Positions 16,818-24,652 of a stretch of 48,641 nt of DNA are shown here, piece after piece. Source of the stretch: Roseburia sp. (GTDB taxonomy: Bacteria; Bacillota_A; Clostridia; Lachnospirales; Lachnospiraceae); assembly GCA_019411365.1 (NCBI GenBank), contig DXQT01000006.1, positions 1-48,641 of the forward strand, read 5' to 3'. A program made the position numbers and the translations under genes. Numbering within the stretch: the stretch's first letter is position 1; each line of letters opens with the position of its first letter. The notes beneath the pieces are model-generated. The model saw nothing but the letters and a program-made list of their open reading frames with translations, was not told where the DNA came from and did no database searches.

Positions 16818-17838
16818 AACGGTTCATTTCAGACTGATAGCCTGAAGTATTCTTATGCTGCTTGATAATGCTGTCGATCTCCTCTAAGTCCGTGAAGACC
16901 ATATCGCCGATGACACTGTGTTTGATGGCAGCCATGGCATTGCCGTATTCCAAAGCTTTCTGGCAGTCTCCATGTTTTAAATAACCATACAGTGCACCGG
17001 ATACATAGGCATCGCCGCTTCCGATACGGTCCACAACGTCAATATTATTGTATGGATTTTCCCTGTAATAAGTATCATTTTTTGCAGAATAGATGATGGA
17101 AGTAAAATTATGCTTCTTCGGAGTGATGACAGTCCGCTCTGTGGAAGCGACAACGGAAATCGGGTATTCCTCACAGAAAGATTTCTGGATCTCGTTGATC
17201 GTACCTGTTTTTCCAAAGGTAAGTCTGGCAGTGTCTTCGGAGCAGAAGAAAATGTCTACATAAGGAAGAATGGTTTCAATGCATTTTCTTGCTTCCTCTC
17301 CAGTCCAGAGGTTTGAACGATAGTTCACGTCGAAGGAGATCAGGGTTCCCTGCTTTTTAAATTCTTTGATACAGTGGATCGCAAAATCCTGTGCCTTTCC
17401 GCCGAGCCCGAGCGTAATGCCGCTTGTGTGGAACAGACGGGTATTATAAAAAAGTGTCTGTGGCACATCTGAGATTTCTATATTATTAATGGAAGAGTGT
17501 TTTCTGTCATAGACAACACGGGGTTTTCTTGGATAAGAACCATATTCATAGTAGTAAATGCCGATTCGGCTGTCGTCGGAATGGTCTTCAATCAGATAAT
17601 TCTCACTGACTCTGGAGGCATTCAGCTGATTCTTGATAAAGGCTGCCAGCAGATTCGTTGGTATTTTTGAGATGATGGCAGTGTTTAAACCAAGCTGGCC
17701 GATCTCAGATGCGATATTTAACTCTGCACCGCCGAGATGTTTCATAAATGTATCGCCCTGTGCAAGGCGTCCATTGATCGGTGTAGAAAGCCTTAATAAA
17801 ATTTCCCCTAATGTGATGACATCATATTTACGATCCAT
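16816..17838 (-). CDS. PfkB-family sugar kinase (2-keto-3-deoxygluconate kinase-like)
   Basis: A 340-residue ribokinase-fold enzyme. The N-terminal GEILLRLSTP and GGAELNIASEIGQLG form the substrate-binding region, and DRIGSGDAYVSG near residue 275 is the second PfkB signature with the catalytic aspartate. It resembles 2-keto-3-deoxygluconate kinases in length and in the opening motif, but a fructose or other hexose substrate cannot be excluded. AGGAGG precedes the ATG. It diverges from a second, only moderately similar PfkB kinase; the shared 315-base region carries operator-like palindromes. Confidence 0.82.
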   Translation of the reverse strand: MDRKYDVITLGEILLRLSTPINGRLAQGDTFMKHLGGAELNIASEIGQLGLNTAIISKIPTNLLAAFIKNQLNASRVSENYLIEDHSDDSRIGIYYYEYGSYPRKPRVVYDRKHSSINNIEISDVPQTLFYNTRLFHTSGITLGLGGKAQDFAIHCIKEFKKQGTLISFDVNYRSNLWTGEEARKCIETILPYVDIFFCSEDTARLTFGKTGTINEIQKSFCEEYPISVVASTERTVITPKKHNFTSIIYSAKNDTYYRENPYNNIDVVDRIGSGDAYVSGALYGYLKHGDCQKALEYGNAMAAIKHSVIGDMVFTDLEEIDSIIKQHKNTSGYQSEMNR

Positions 17839-17887
17839 AGTCGTTTTCCTCCTGTTTTTGGAAAAAATATGTAGTTCGGTTCTGTCA

Positions 17888-17906
17888 GTTTGTAATGATT
17901 GATTAC
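17888..17906. promoter_or_regulatory. Inverted repeat upstream of the minus-strand PfkB gene
   Basis: TTGTAAT-GATTG-ATTACAA, seven-base perfect arms with a five-base spacer, about 50 bases upstream of the minus-strand kinase start. It is probably a repressor or activator site for that gene. Two ATTGCGAA half sites (about 17943 and 17961) lie further upstream. Confidence 0.45.
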
Positions 17907-18055
17907 AATTTTATTGGTAGTTGTAAAGTTGCGAGTTTTATATTGCGAAACTAAGTTCTGCATTGCGAACCACTTTTGAATAAATTATAGCGCATGGGAC
18001 AGGAAATGAAAAGTACTTATTTAAAAATATTTTTGAAAAGATTGAAAAAACATAT

Positions 18056-18083
18056 TTGACATTTGTGAGAATGATGTTATAAT
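18056..18083 (+). promoter_or_regulatory. Strong sigma-A promoter of the plus-strand PfkB kinase
   Basis: Consensus TTGACA (18056-18061), 16 bases, consensus TATAAT (18078-18083). The promoter strength agrees with the biased codon use of the gene. Confidence 0.8.
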
Positions 18084-18098
18084 GAGGTTACAAATTGT

Positions 18099-18111
18099 GA
18101 AACACTGTTTC
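18099..18111. promoter_or_regulatory. Operator-like palindrome GAAACACTGTTTC
   Basis: Six-base perfect arms around a single central C, placed just downstream of the likely transcription start of the kinase gene. That is a normal position for a repressor. The shape resembles KdgR-type operators of uronate pathways (family knowledge, not shown here). Confidence 0.6.
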
Positions 18112-18153
18112 GCTATATGGAACATACGGATTTAAAATATGGAGGATTTAAAA

Positions 18154-19179
18154 ATGGCAAAGAAAGTCGTTACATTTGGTGAGATTATGCTTCGTCTTGC
18201 ACCAGAAGGATATTATCGTTTTGTACAGGCTGCATCCTATGGAGCTACCTATGGTGGTGGAGAGGCTAACGTAGCTATCTCTTTAGCAAACTATGGTATG
18301 GATGCAAGCTTTGTAACAAAATTACCGGCTCATGAGATCGGACAGGCAGGTGTGAACTCTTTAAGACAGTTCGGAGTTGATACTTCCAAGATCGTCCGCG
18401 GTGGTGACAGAGTAGGTATCTACTTTTTAGAGAAGGGCGCAAGCCAGAGACCATCCAAAGTTATTTATGACCGTGCAGGATCTGCAATCGCAACAGCAAC
18501 AACAGCAGATTTCAACTGGGATGAGATTTTCGAGGGAGCTGACTGGTTCCATTTCACAGGTATCACACCAGCACTTGGTGACAATGTGGCAGAGATTTGC
18601 TTAGAAGCTTGTAAGGCTGCAAAAGCAAAAGGAATCACAGTAAGTTGTGACTTAAATTACCGTAATAAATTATGGTCCAAAGAAAAAGCCGGACAGGTTA
18701 TGGGCGAGCTTTGCAAATATGTAGATGTCTGCATTTCCAACGAGGAAGATGCAAATGATGTATTCGGAATCAAATCTGAAGGTACAGAAGTGACAGCAGG
18801 TGAGTTAAACAAAGCCGGATACAAAGAGGTTGCCCAGAAATTAACAGATCGTTTCGGATTCAAGAAAGTAGCTATCACATTGAGAACATCTATCTCTGCA
18901 AACGATAATAAATGGGCTGCAATGTTATACGAAAACGGAGAGAGCTACTTCTCTAAAGAATATTTAATGCATATCGTTGACCGTGTAGGTGGTGGAGATT
19001 CCTTCGGCGGCGGATTAATTTACGCTTGCTTAAATGATTACGCTCCACAGGATACGATCGAGTTTGCAGTTGCTGCAAGCTGTCTGAAACACTCTATCGA
19101 AGGTGACTTCAACCAGGTCAGCGTTTCTGAAGTTCAGAAATTAGCTGGTGGAGATGCTTCCGGACGTGTTCAGAGATAA
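18154..19179 (+). CDS. PfkB-family sugar kinase, KdgK-like, probably highly expressed
   Basis: A 341-residue ribokinase-fold kinase. GEIMLRLAPEGYYRF at the N-terminus, GGGEANVAISLANYG (about 31-45) and DRVGGGDSFGGGL (about 274-286, catalytic Asp) are conserved. The combination fits 2-keto-3-deoxygluconate kinase, the step that makes KDPG from uronate-derived KDG. ATG 18154 is used because GGAGGA lies inside the sequence before it. Codon choice (many GCT, GGT, TTA, ATC codons) differs from neighbours, as in highly expressed genes. A consensus promoter, a palindromic operator and a terminator frame it as a single unit. Confidence 0.83.
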   Translation: MAKKVVTFGEIMLRLAPEGYYRFVQAASYGATYGGGEANVAISLANYGMDASFVTKLPAHEIGQAGVNSLRQFGVDTSKIVRGGDRVGIYFLEKGASQRPSKVIYDRAGSAIATATTADFNWDEIFEGADWFHFTGITPALGDNVAEICLEACKAAKAKGITVSCDLNYRNKLWSKEKAGQVMGELCKYVDVCISNEEDANDVFGIKSEGTEVTAGELNKAGYKEVAQKLTDRFGFKKVAITLRTSISANDNKWAAMLYENGESYFSKEYLMHIVDRVGGGDSFGGGLIYACLNDYAPQDTIEFAVAASCLKHSIEGDFNQVSVSEVQKLAGGDASGRVQR

Positions 19180-19291
19180 TCAATTTATTTTGCTATAAAT
19201 TTCTTTGCTGCTTTTTGGCAGAGAAACATTTATAATTCCTTTCCCTAATTTAATATATGAAATCGGTGGATCACCCAGTCCGCCGGTTCGG

Positions 19292-19327
19292 GAAAAGCCG
19301 TACATCATTTTTATGTGCGGCTTTTTT
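19292..19327 (+). terminator. Intrinsic terminator after the PfkB kinase
   Basis: AAAAGCCGTACAT and ATGTGCGGCTTTT form a stem around a T-rich loop, ending in a T run. The preceding 110 bases hold two smaller hairpins and no gene. Confidence 0.85.
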
Positions 19328-19463
19328 CCTATTCAGAAAAAAACGTAAATCCAGAGTTTTACGATCGATTTTTGGACAGCATTTCTTATGCAAAATATAC
19401 AAAAAAATGCGGAAAAGCTTTTTTGCAGTTTTCACAAAATTATGAAAATGAAAAAGAAATATA

Positions 19464-19492
19464 CTGACAGTTACAGACTTTTCGTGTTAAAA
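19464..19492 (+). promoter_or_regulatory. Promoter of the CarD-like gene
   Basis: CTGACA (19464-19469), 17 bases, TTAAAA (19487-19492), about 28 bases upstream of the start codon. Confidence 0.5.
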
Positions 19493-19519
19493 TCGAATAG
19501 AAAGGAGAATCAGGAAAAA

Positions 19520-20020
19520 ATGTTTGAAGTAGGAGAATATATTGTTTATGGATGTAAAGGTGTATGTCAGGTAGAAGAGATCACACATATTGATATTCCT
19601 GGCAGTAATAAGGACAGGCTGTATTATGTTTTGGCACCGTTAGAGGACAGAAACGGCAAAATATATGCCCCGACTGATAATGCCAAGGTGGCAATGAGAA
19701 AAGTCATTACCAGACAGGAGGCAGAGCAGCTGATCGAGGAGATGCCGCAGATCGAAGAATTGTGGGTAGCCAACGAAAAACAGCGGGAACTGCAATATAA
19801 AGAGGCGTTAAAGACCTGTGATTTCAGGGCATGGATCAGTATTATCAAGACATTATATTTCCGAAAAAAAGAGCGGATCGCTCAGGGAAAGAAAATCACA
19901 TCTTTGGATGAACGTTATTTAAAAGCCGCAGAAAATGAGCTTTATGGCGAATTGTCACTGATACTGGGGCTGCCTAAGAGCCAGATGGAAGATTTCATTT
20001 GCAGAAAGCTTGAGGCGTAG
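19520..20020 (+). CDS. CarD-family transcriptional regulator
   Basis: A 166-residue protein with a CarD/TRCF-type RNA polymerase interaction domain at its start (MFEVGEYIVYGCKGVCQVEEI, about 1-70), then a helical C-terminal region rich in charged residues (ARGK-like RKKERIAQGKKI and LDERYLKAAENEL). CarD proteins bind the polymerase beta subunit and stabilise promoter opening. The long open frame upstream of the ATG lacks a ribosome site, while AAAGGAGA and CAGGA precede ATG 19520. It stands alone and ends just before a large palindrome. Confidence 0.85.
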   Translation: MFEVGEYIVYGCKGVCQVEEITHIDIPGSNKDRLYYVLAPLEDRNGKIYAPTDNAKVAMRKVITRQEAEQLIEEMPQIEELWVANEKQRELQYKEALKTCDFRAWISIIKTLYFRKKERIAQGKKITSLDERYLKAAENELYGELSLILGLPKSQMEDFICRKLEA

Positions 20021-20037
20021 TAATTTAGGTTATGTAC

Positions 20038-20160
20038 AAAATATTGCAGTCTGGCATGCTTATGAAGGCATGAATGTGAAATGGACGAATATTGTGTAAC
20101 GAAAACAATATTCGCCCATTTTACATTCATTGCATTTTAGTTATGATACTGCAATATTTT
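20038..20160. repeat. 123-bp near-perfect palindrome
   Basis: Arms of about 56 bases: AAAATATTGCAG (20038-20049) matches CTGCAATATTTT (20149-20160), and the inner TGAATGT, AAATGG and CGAATATTG blocks match their inverses around a loop of about 11 bases at the centre. The middle portions of the arms are diverged. It follows the CarD-like stop by 17 bases. It could act as a strong terminator, but the length suggests a REP- or MITE-like element. Confidence 0.75.
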
Positions 20161-20266
20161 GAATTTACCATTTGTAAAAATTCAATCTTAAAATCCGTCA
20201 GTTCAGGTCATGAGCAGCAGAACGTAAATCTTTATGATCAAATAAGAGTTACTTTTCTATAAAAAA

Positions 20267-20854
20267 CTATTTGTACCAGTAAAACCCATCATTTTGAGTA
20301 TGAACGAAAGCACCTTTAGGTACTTGTTTGCAAATAATGTGGACATCCATGTAATCCGGCATTGGAGAAAGCATACCAATAATCCCCATTGGAATACATA
20401 TTCCCGAAAGAAATGCATTGGGTGGAGATAAAAGAAATATAGCCAAAGGTATTATACCTAAAAGCATAGGCATTAAACTCATTATTACAAAACGACGTTT
20501 GCTGATTGGTTCGTGACATACTGCAAAAGCAGCAAACTTTTTTAAACAGATTCCTATGTAAACTTTTTGACCTTTTTTATAACAAACTCCATGTAAAACT
20601 TCGTGAACAGGCAGCAATAGCAGCCCCAATATTATTCCGAATGGAACATATATCGGATTCATTGCTTTTTCGCCAATCATAAACCATTTAATGCATATTA
20701 TCGCATAACTAAAAATAAGTGGTAAAATACCATATAACAGACTGCTTTTAAAAATATTATCCGGTCTTTCTATTCGTTTTGCATTGTTTGGCAACGTGTT
20801 TTCTGGGAAATCTGTATCCCAAGATTTATTACCGCACCAAATTATTTTAGGCAT
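20267..20854 (-). CDS. DUF3267 membrane zincin-like protein
   Basis: A 195-residue membrane protein with about four hydrophobic segments. HEVLHG (about residues 84-89, an HExxH motif) lies at the end of the second, as in the DUF3267 family, thought to be membrane metalloproteases related to site-2 proteases. PMLLGIIPLAIF and MPDYMDVH, with a second Asp/His set, are also family-like. GAGGAG precedes the ATG. Its AT content is higher than that of neighbours. The substrate is unknown. Confidence 0.78.
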   Translation of the reverse strand: MPKIIWCGNKSWDTDFPENTLPNNAKRIERPDNIFKSSLLYGILPLIFSYAIICIKWFMIGEKAMNPIYVPFGIILGLLLLPVHEVLHGVCYKKGQKVYIGICLKKFAAFAVCHEPISKRRFVIMSLMPMLLGIIPLAIFLLSPPNAFLSGICIPMGIIGMLSPMPDYMDVHIICKQVPKGAFVHTQNDGFYWYK

Positions 20855-20972
20855 AAATGCATCTCCTCTAAATCCCGATTGTTTTAATTCTTTTCAGTTC
20901 CACCTTCTTGCCTTTCGGACATAGCCCTTGATGGACAGCAGATATTTTCCCGCAGGAACATCGTATTGTCGG

Positions 20973-22226
20973 CTATATAGTAGTATTCACTCCGTTTACA
21001 GCAGCATGCTCATTTTCATCCATTGGAATGATGAGGCATTTCTGACCGTTGATGGTATCAGAATGGATCTGTCCGACTTTTTCCGGTTTTACACGGAGAA
21101 TGACATCATAAGTTTTGACTGCAGGGACATCATCATCCGAATCATCGACTGGGATGGAACGGGTTTCTTCCAGCTGCTGTTTCAGACTTTCCACCTGTTC
21201 TACCAGTTCTAGTTTTTCTTTGCGTTTCGCATTTGCCTCGACTAACTTTGGATCAACTAAATGTTCGGCGGATGGTAAATCTTCACCGAAAGTGTCCTCG
21301 TAAGTTTTCTCAATTACGGCGGTCTGTTCCTCGGAAAGTCCGCTGTCGGAGAGGACAGAAGCGATATCGGTCAGGGTGAGCGGTGCCTGCTCTTTTTCTT
21401 CCTCATCCTCGGCAGGAACTTCAATTAAGCCACTGAGATTTCCCTGAATGTCAAGAAACATAGCGTCGCTTTCCTCATCATCTTCCCCGATCACATCTTT
21501 AACGATGTTCTGGAAGGTGAGTTTCTTTTCTGTTGCGGTAAACTTGGCACCGCAGCAAAGACCGGATTCCATGAATTCCGCATGTGGTGTCTTGGTATCC
21601 CTTGTATAAAACATAACAGAGTGGATGTCTGTGCTTCGGTCAGTAAATGCAGGGAATACAAAACCGGTGTCCGGTGCGCCGACAACCCAGTCACGGATAC
21701 GAGGTCCGATGCGGTTTTCGTCCTCGCGGTAGCCAAGTCCCGGTTTGGTCAGGTTGACCGGGCAGATCGCGCACAGCAGGTATTCGTAAACTTCTTCTGA
21801 CTCGTCTAATTTGTCATTGTCTGAAGTTTTGGTCATGACATCGTAGGCATCGTGGAAAATCAGAATCAGATAATTCCCAACGTAATCGTAACTGTCAATG
21901 ATCATATCGTAAAAAGTGTCCATCAGATCATCATTTTTCAGTCTGCTTTCGCGCAGTCCCATCAGAAACTGCTGTCTGCCGCCGGCAGCTTCCTCTGCAA
22001 GTGGAAATTCCAGCTCTAAAAGATTGTTTCCGATCGTGCCGGACAATACTTTTTTTGCAATCTCTAAATATTTGTAAAATTCTTCGTCCTCCAGATTCAG
22101 AAAAGTTTCTCCGATTTTGGTGATTTTATTACGGTCAGCGTCCACGTAGCAGCCGCACATTCTCGTAAAGGTACAGGCTTCTTTTTTAAAACGCCGCTTG
22201 ATTTCTAAAATATCTTTTTTATTCAT
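20973..22226 (-). CDS. DUF4317 domain protein
   Basis: A 417-residue soluble protein that matches the DUF4317 family from the start (MNKKDILEIKRRFKKEACTFTRMCGCYVDADRNKI) through the cysteine-containing middle (ESGLCCGAKFTATEKKLTF). A helical, acidic region and a C-terminal segment with VILRVKPEKVGQI follow. I begin at 22226, which AGGAAAG precedes; the frame extends upstream without a site. It is common and conserved in Lachnospiraceae, but I know no function for it. Confidence 0.8.
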   Translation of the reverse strand: MNKKDILEIKRRFKKEACTFTRMCGCYVDADRNKITKIGETFLNLEDEEFYKYLEIAKKVLSGTIGNNLLELEFPLAEEAAGGRQQFLMGLRESRLKNDDLMDTFYDMIIDSYDYVGNYLILIFHDAYDVMTKTSDNDKLDESEEVYEYLLCAICPVNLTKPGLGYREDENRIGPRIRDWVVGAPDTGFVFPAFTDRSTDIHSVMFYTRDTKTPHAEFMESGLCCGAKFTATEKKLTFQNIVKDVIGEDDEESDAMFLDIQGNLSGLIEVPAEDEEEKEQAPLTLTDIASVLSDSGLSEEQTAVIEKTYEDTFGEDLPSAEHLVDPKLVEANAKRKEKLELVEQVESLKQQLEETRSIPVDDSDDDVPAVKTYDVILRVKPEKVGQIHSDTINGQKCLIIPMDENEHAAVNGVNTTI

Positions 22227-22312
22227 AGTAATTCTCACTTTCCTGTCATTTTTCATCAAGTAGTATAACATATTTTTCAAAGTGCGTTAACTGTGTAAAG
22301 CAGAAAAAATGC

Positions 22313-22696
22313 TTAATTTAGAAGGTAAACTGCAAAATTCAGTATTGCTGCGAAAATACACCAGAACAGATAAGGAATCTGCAGATAGTTTGACAAACAA
22401 AAGAAAAGGATGCTCCACATAAAGTTAAAAAATAGCTGGATAAAATATGTGCGGAGTGCCAAAAGCTTATCCGGATGGTCAGACTGCGCAACAATATAGG
22501 AAGAAACTCCCATAAGCAGATATAAAATCGTCCATATAATCGGAAATAAAATACCGGGCGGTGCGAAAGAAGGCTTTGTAAATGAGGCGTAGGAGCCGGA
22601 CATGTTTCCAGTAAACTGTGCAGAAAGAGCGCCTGCCGCGAGGGGAATCAGAAGAAAAATAATAAAAATACTTTTATTGGTGGAATGGTGTTTCAT
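22313..22696 (-). CDS. TspO/MBR-family protein lacking one transmembrane helix
   Basis: A 127-residue TspO homologue. PSFAPPG, FPIIWTILYLLMG, QLFFNFMWSILFF and the ending YLFWCIFAAILNFAVYLLN are all family blocks, so both ends are intact. Normal TspO has about 155-160 residues and five helices. Here the fourth helix is absent: YLFW follows directly after FFCLSNYLQIP, without a frameshift. GGAG lies nine bases before the ATG. TspO proteins bind porphyrins and other hydrophobic ligands; whether this four-helix form still folds is unknown. Confidence 0.82.
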   Translation of the reverse strand: MKHHSTNKSIFIIFLLIPLAAGALSAQFTGNMSGSYASFTKPSFAPPGILFPIIWTILYLLMGVSSYIVAQSDHPDKLLALRTYFIQLFFNFMWSILFFCLSNYLQIPYLFWCIFAAILNFAVYLLN

Positions 22697-22820
22697 TGGC
22701 GAAAACTCCAAAGAGGGTATTACTTCATTTTATGTGGTGGGAGAGGAGGTTATGAAGAAAGAGATAATAAAAGAGAGAGCCGGAGCATAGATTGTGCAGA
22801 TTAGAGTATTGTGGACAAAA

Positions 22821-22854
22821 AAATAAGAAATATTCATTTGAATATTTCTTATTT
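22821..22854 (-). terminator. Terminator of the tRNA-Gly operon
   Basis: A perfect 16-base inverted repeat (AAATAAGAAATATTCA and its inverse around TT), followed on the minus strand by a run of seven T. Confidence 0.8.
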
Positions 22855-22859
22855 ATAAG

Positions 22860-22932
22860 AGCGCGAGACGGGACTCGAACCCGCGACCCCGACCTTGGCA
22901 AGGTCGTGCTCCACCAACTGAGCCACTCGCGC
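22860..22932 (-). tRNA. tRNA-Gly(GCC), second of tandem pair
   Basis: A complete cloverleaf: acceptor GCGCGAG paired with CTCGCGC, D-arm GGCTCAGTTGGTGGAGC, anticodon loop TTGCCAA (anticodon GCC), and T-arm GGGTTCGAGTCCC. CCA is not encoded. It differs from its neighbour by a single base next to the T-stem. Confidence 0.97.
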
Positions 22933-22984
22933 ATGTTTTTGTGTTTCCGATTCGAAACACATCAGCAATATAAAGTTTTATGAG

Positions 22985-23057
22985 AGCGCGAGACGGGACT
23001 CGAACCCGCGGCCCCGACCTTGGCAAGGTCGTGCTCCACCAACTGAGCCACTCGCGC
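22985..23057 (-). tRNA. tRNA-Gly(GCC), first of tandem pair
   Basis: Same cloverleaf and GCC anticodon as the copy 52 bases downstream, with C instead of T just before the T-stem. The spacer carries a small hairpin (GTGTTTC-GAAACAC). A consensus promoter lies upstream, so both are co-transcribed. Confidence 0.97.
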
Positions 23058-23097
23058 ATATTGTTTTGTGTTCTGCCGTGTGCCAGACACATTTGAT

Positions 23098-23126
23098 ATA
23101 ATACTATGAGATAAGAACTTTGTCAA
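23098..23126 (-). promoter_or_regulatory. Promoter of the tRNA-Gly pair
   Basis: On the minus strand TTGACA (23126-23121), 17 bases, TATTAT (23103-23098), about 40 bases upstream of the first tRNA. Confidence 0.8.
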
Positions 23127-23249
23127 CAACTTTTTTACAAAAAACAGAAAAAACTTTTGCATAACTTTTATATGAAATTTTATCAGGAAAATTGCATGAT
23201 ATTTGAAATGCGGCATACAATGTAATAATCAGTGGCAGGAGATACATCA

Positions 23250-23699
23250 ATGAGTGCAAAGACAAAAATCGTAGTCCTTCATATGAAAGAACTCATTTAT
23301 ACAGCAATTTTTGTGGGATTAGGAATTCTGCTGGTCGTGTTGCTGCTTTTTATGTTTTTACCAAAAAAAGAAAAAGATAAATCTGTGGAGACAATGAAAT
23401 ATGTGGCAGGAGTCTACACATCTTCCATACTCTTTCATGACAGCACTTTGGATGTGCAGGTCATTGTGGATGAGAATCGGATCAATTCGATCTCTCTTGT
23501 GAATCTGAATGAGACAGTGAAGACAATGTATCCGTTGGTGGAGCCTGCGTTAGAAGAAGTGTCAGACCAGATCATCAAAACACAGTCGGTGGAAAATATA
23601 TCTTATCAGGCAGACAATCAGTATACAACGGTTATGCTTTTAAATGCGGTGGAGAATGCGCTTGAAAAAGCAGAAGTCGATGGGACGGTCGAAGAGTAA
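23250..23699 (+). CDS. Membrane-anchored FMN-bind-like protein without the flavin motif
   Basis: A 149-residue protein with one transmembrane helix at about 15-40 and an extracytoplasmic domain of about 100 residues. GVYTSSI, then VQVIVDENRINSISLVNLNET and LLNAVENALEKA, line up with the FMN_bind domain of RnfG/NqrC-type proteins. The flavin-attachment SGAT block is replaced by QADNQYTT, so covalent FMN binding is unlikely. ATG 23250 follows CAGGAGA; the GTG further upstream is not needed. A hairpin element starts 14 bases after the stop. The function is unknown. Confidence 0.6.
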   Translation: MSAKTKIVVLHMKELIYTAIFVGLGILLVVLLLFMFLPKKEKDKSVETMKYVAGVYTSSILFHDSTLDVQVIVDENRINSISLVNLNETVKTMYPLVEPALEEVSDQIIKTQSVENISYQADNQYTTVMLLNAVENALEKAEVDGTVEE

Positions 23700-23713
23700 A
23701 ACAGATTTAGGTG

Positions 23714-24050
23714 GCGTAGTGTCGCAGATTTTGTGGTGCTTTCTTAGGTTGTGAAGGGCAGATATAAGCGTCCTCTTATAAGTCATTCTTATATGTTGAT
23801 TAAAAAGAAAAATCGTACAGACGAAATATTATGTTTCTGTTCGCTAGACATTCCGATGGAGTTCTAAGCAACAATCATGTTCAGCAAAAGCTTCCATGAT
23901 TGTTAGAATCCCATCTCCATAGCTCACAAAGAAAATAATATTTGTCTGTACAATTTTTCTTTTCATTTACGCTGTGAATGACTTGTAAAAGAACTCTTAT
24001 ACATGCCCAATCAGCGCTGTGAATCGCACCACAAAATCTGCGATTCAAGG
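23714..24050 (+). repeat. Complete copy 2 of the ~335-bp hairpin element
   Basis: Terminal inverted arms of about 115-120 bases: GCAGATTTTGTGGTGC near 23724 opposes GCACCACAAAATCTGC near 24026, and GGGCAGATATAAGCGTCC opposes a diverged copy. A central hairpin pairs AACAATCATG (23870-23879) with CATGATTGTT (23895-23904). Read in the opposite direction, it is the same element as copy 3. It starts 14 bases behind the stop of the FMN-bind-like gene. Confidence 0.85.
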
Positions 24051-24118
24051 TGCTTAATACCTTGTAATCCGTCAATCCTTGTTACGAGCGGCAGTTCATA
24101 AGTTAAACTGGAAGTTGA

Positions 24119-24526
24119 TTATTTTACAATACTTTTAATATAATTGTAATCAATCTTTCCTGTTACAACAGAATAAAAAAACGGATCTTTTCTAATTGTA
24201 TCCTCTGAATTAATAATAAAATTATTCCATCCATCTGCCTCGTTTCCGTCAGATAAATAAATGGTTATTTTGAAACTATATCCAGTATATCCAACAGACG
24301 GTTTCCACTTTTTCACTGTGACATCATTCAAATTTTGTATAATATGCTGAATCTGCTGTTCATCAGTAATATGTGTTGTTTCTCCGCTATTGCCATTAAA
24401 AACAACAATTTCCATGACTTCATCAGGAACTAAATCCGTCAAGTTAAGAGAAACATTATACCACACAATAATGCCAATCAAACAGATTACCATTGCAGAT
24501 AGTAATATAATCATTTTCTTTTTCAT
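24119..24526 (-). CDS. Small membrane-anchored protein of unknown function
   Basis: A 135-residue protein with an N-terminal helix (about 5-24), then an extracytoplasmic domain (MEIVVFNGNSGETTHITDEQQIQHIIQNLNDVTVKKW, and YSFKITIYLSDGN). The form, a strand followed by an ITDEQQIQHI helix and more strands, is like small exported proteins of Firmicutes with an inhibitor-like or ligand-binding fold, but I do not recognise the family. AAAGGAG precedes the ATG. It lies inside the segment bounded by the two hairpin elements and shares a 42-base leader with the gene upstream on the same strand. Confidence 0.65.
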   Translation of the reverse strand: MKKKMIILLSAMVICLIGIIVWYNVSLNLTDLVPDEVMEIVVFNGNSGETTHITDEQQIQHIIQNLNDVTVKKWKPSVGYTGYSFKITIYLSDGNEADGWNNFIINSEDTIRKDPFFYSVVTGKIDYNYIKSIVK

Positions 24527-24563
24527 GTCATTTCAACTCCTTTGTTCAACTCCGCTTTGCTAA

Positions 24564-24605
24564 ATTCGTTAATACCAAAATTCTACCATAACCACATCTG
24601 TAATT
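24564..24605 (-). repeat. 42-bp leader repeat, copy A
   Basis: 36 of 42 bases match 25355-25396. It lies 37 bases before the start codon of the small membrane protein gene. The conserved core is TACCATAACCACATCTG. It probably holds a shared promoter or regulator site. Confidence 0.7.
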
Positions 24606-24652
24606 TACGTTATGAAACTCGTAGTAACCGGTGTTCAGGTAAACTGGCATTA

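Noticed and set aside
22860..23057. Tandem tRNA genes as a phage or island attachment site
   Set aside because: No integrase gene and no partial tRNA copy is found elsewhere in the window.
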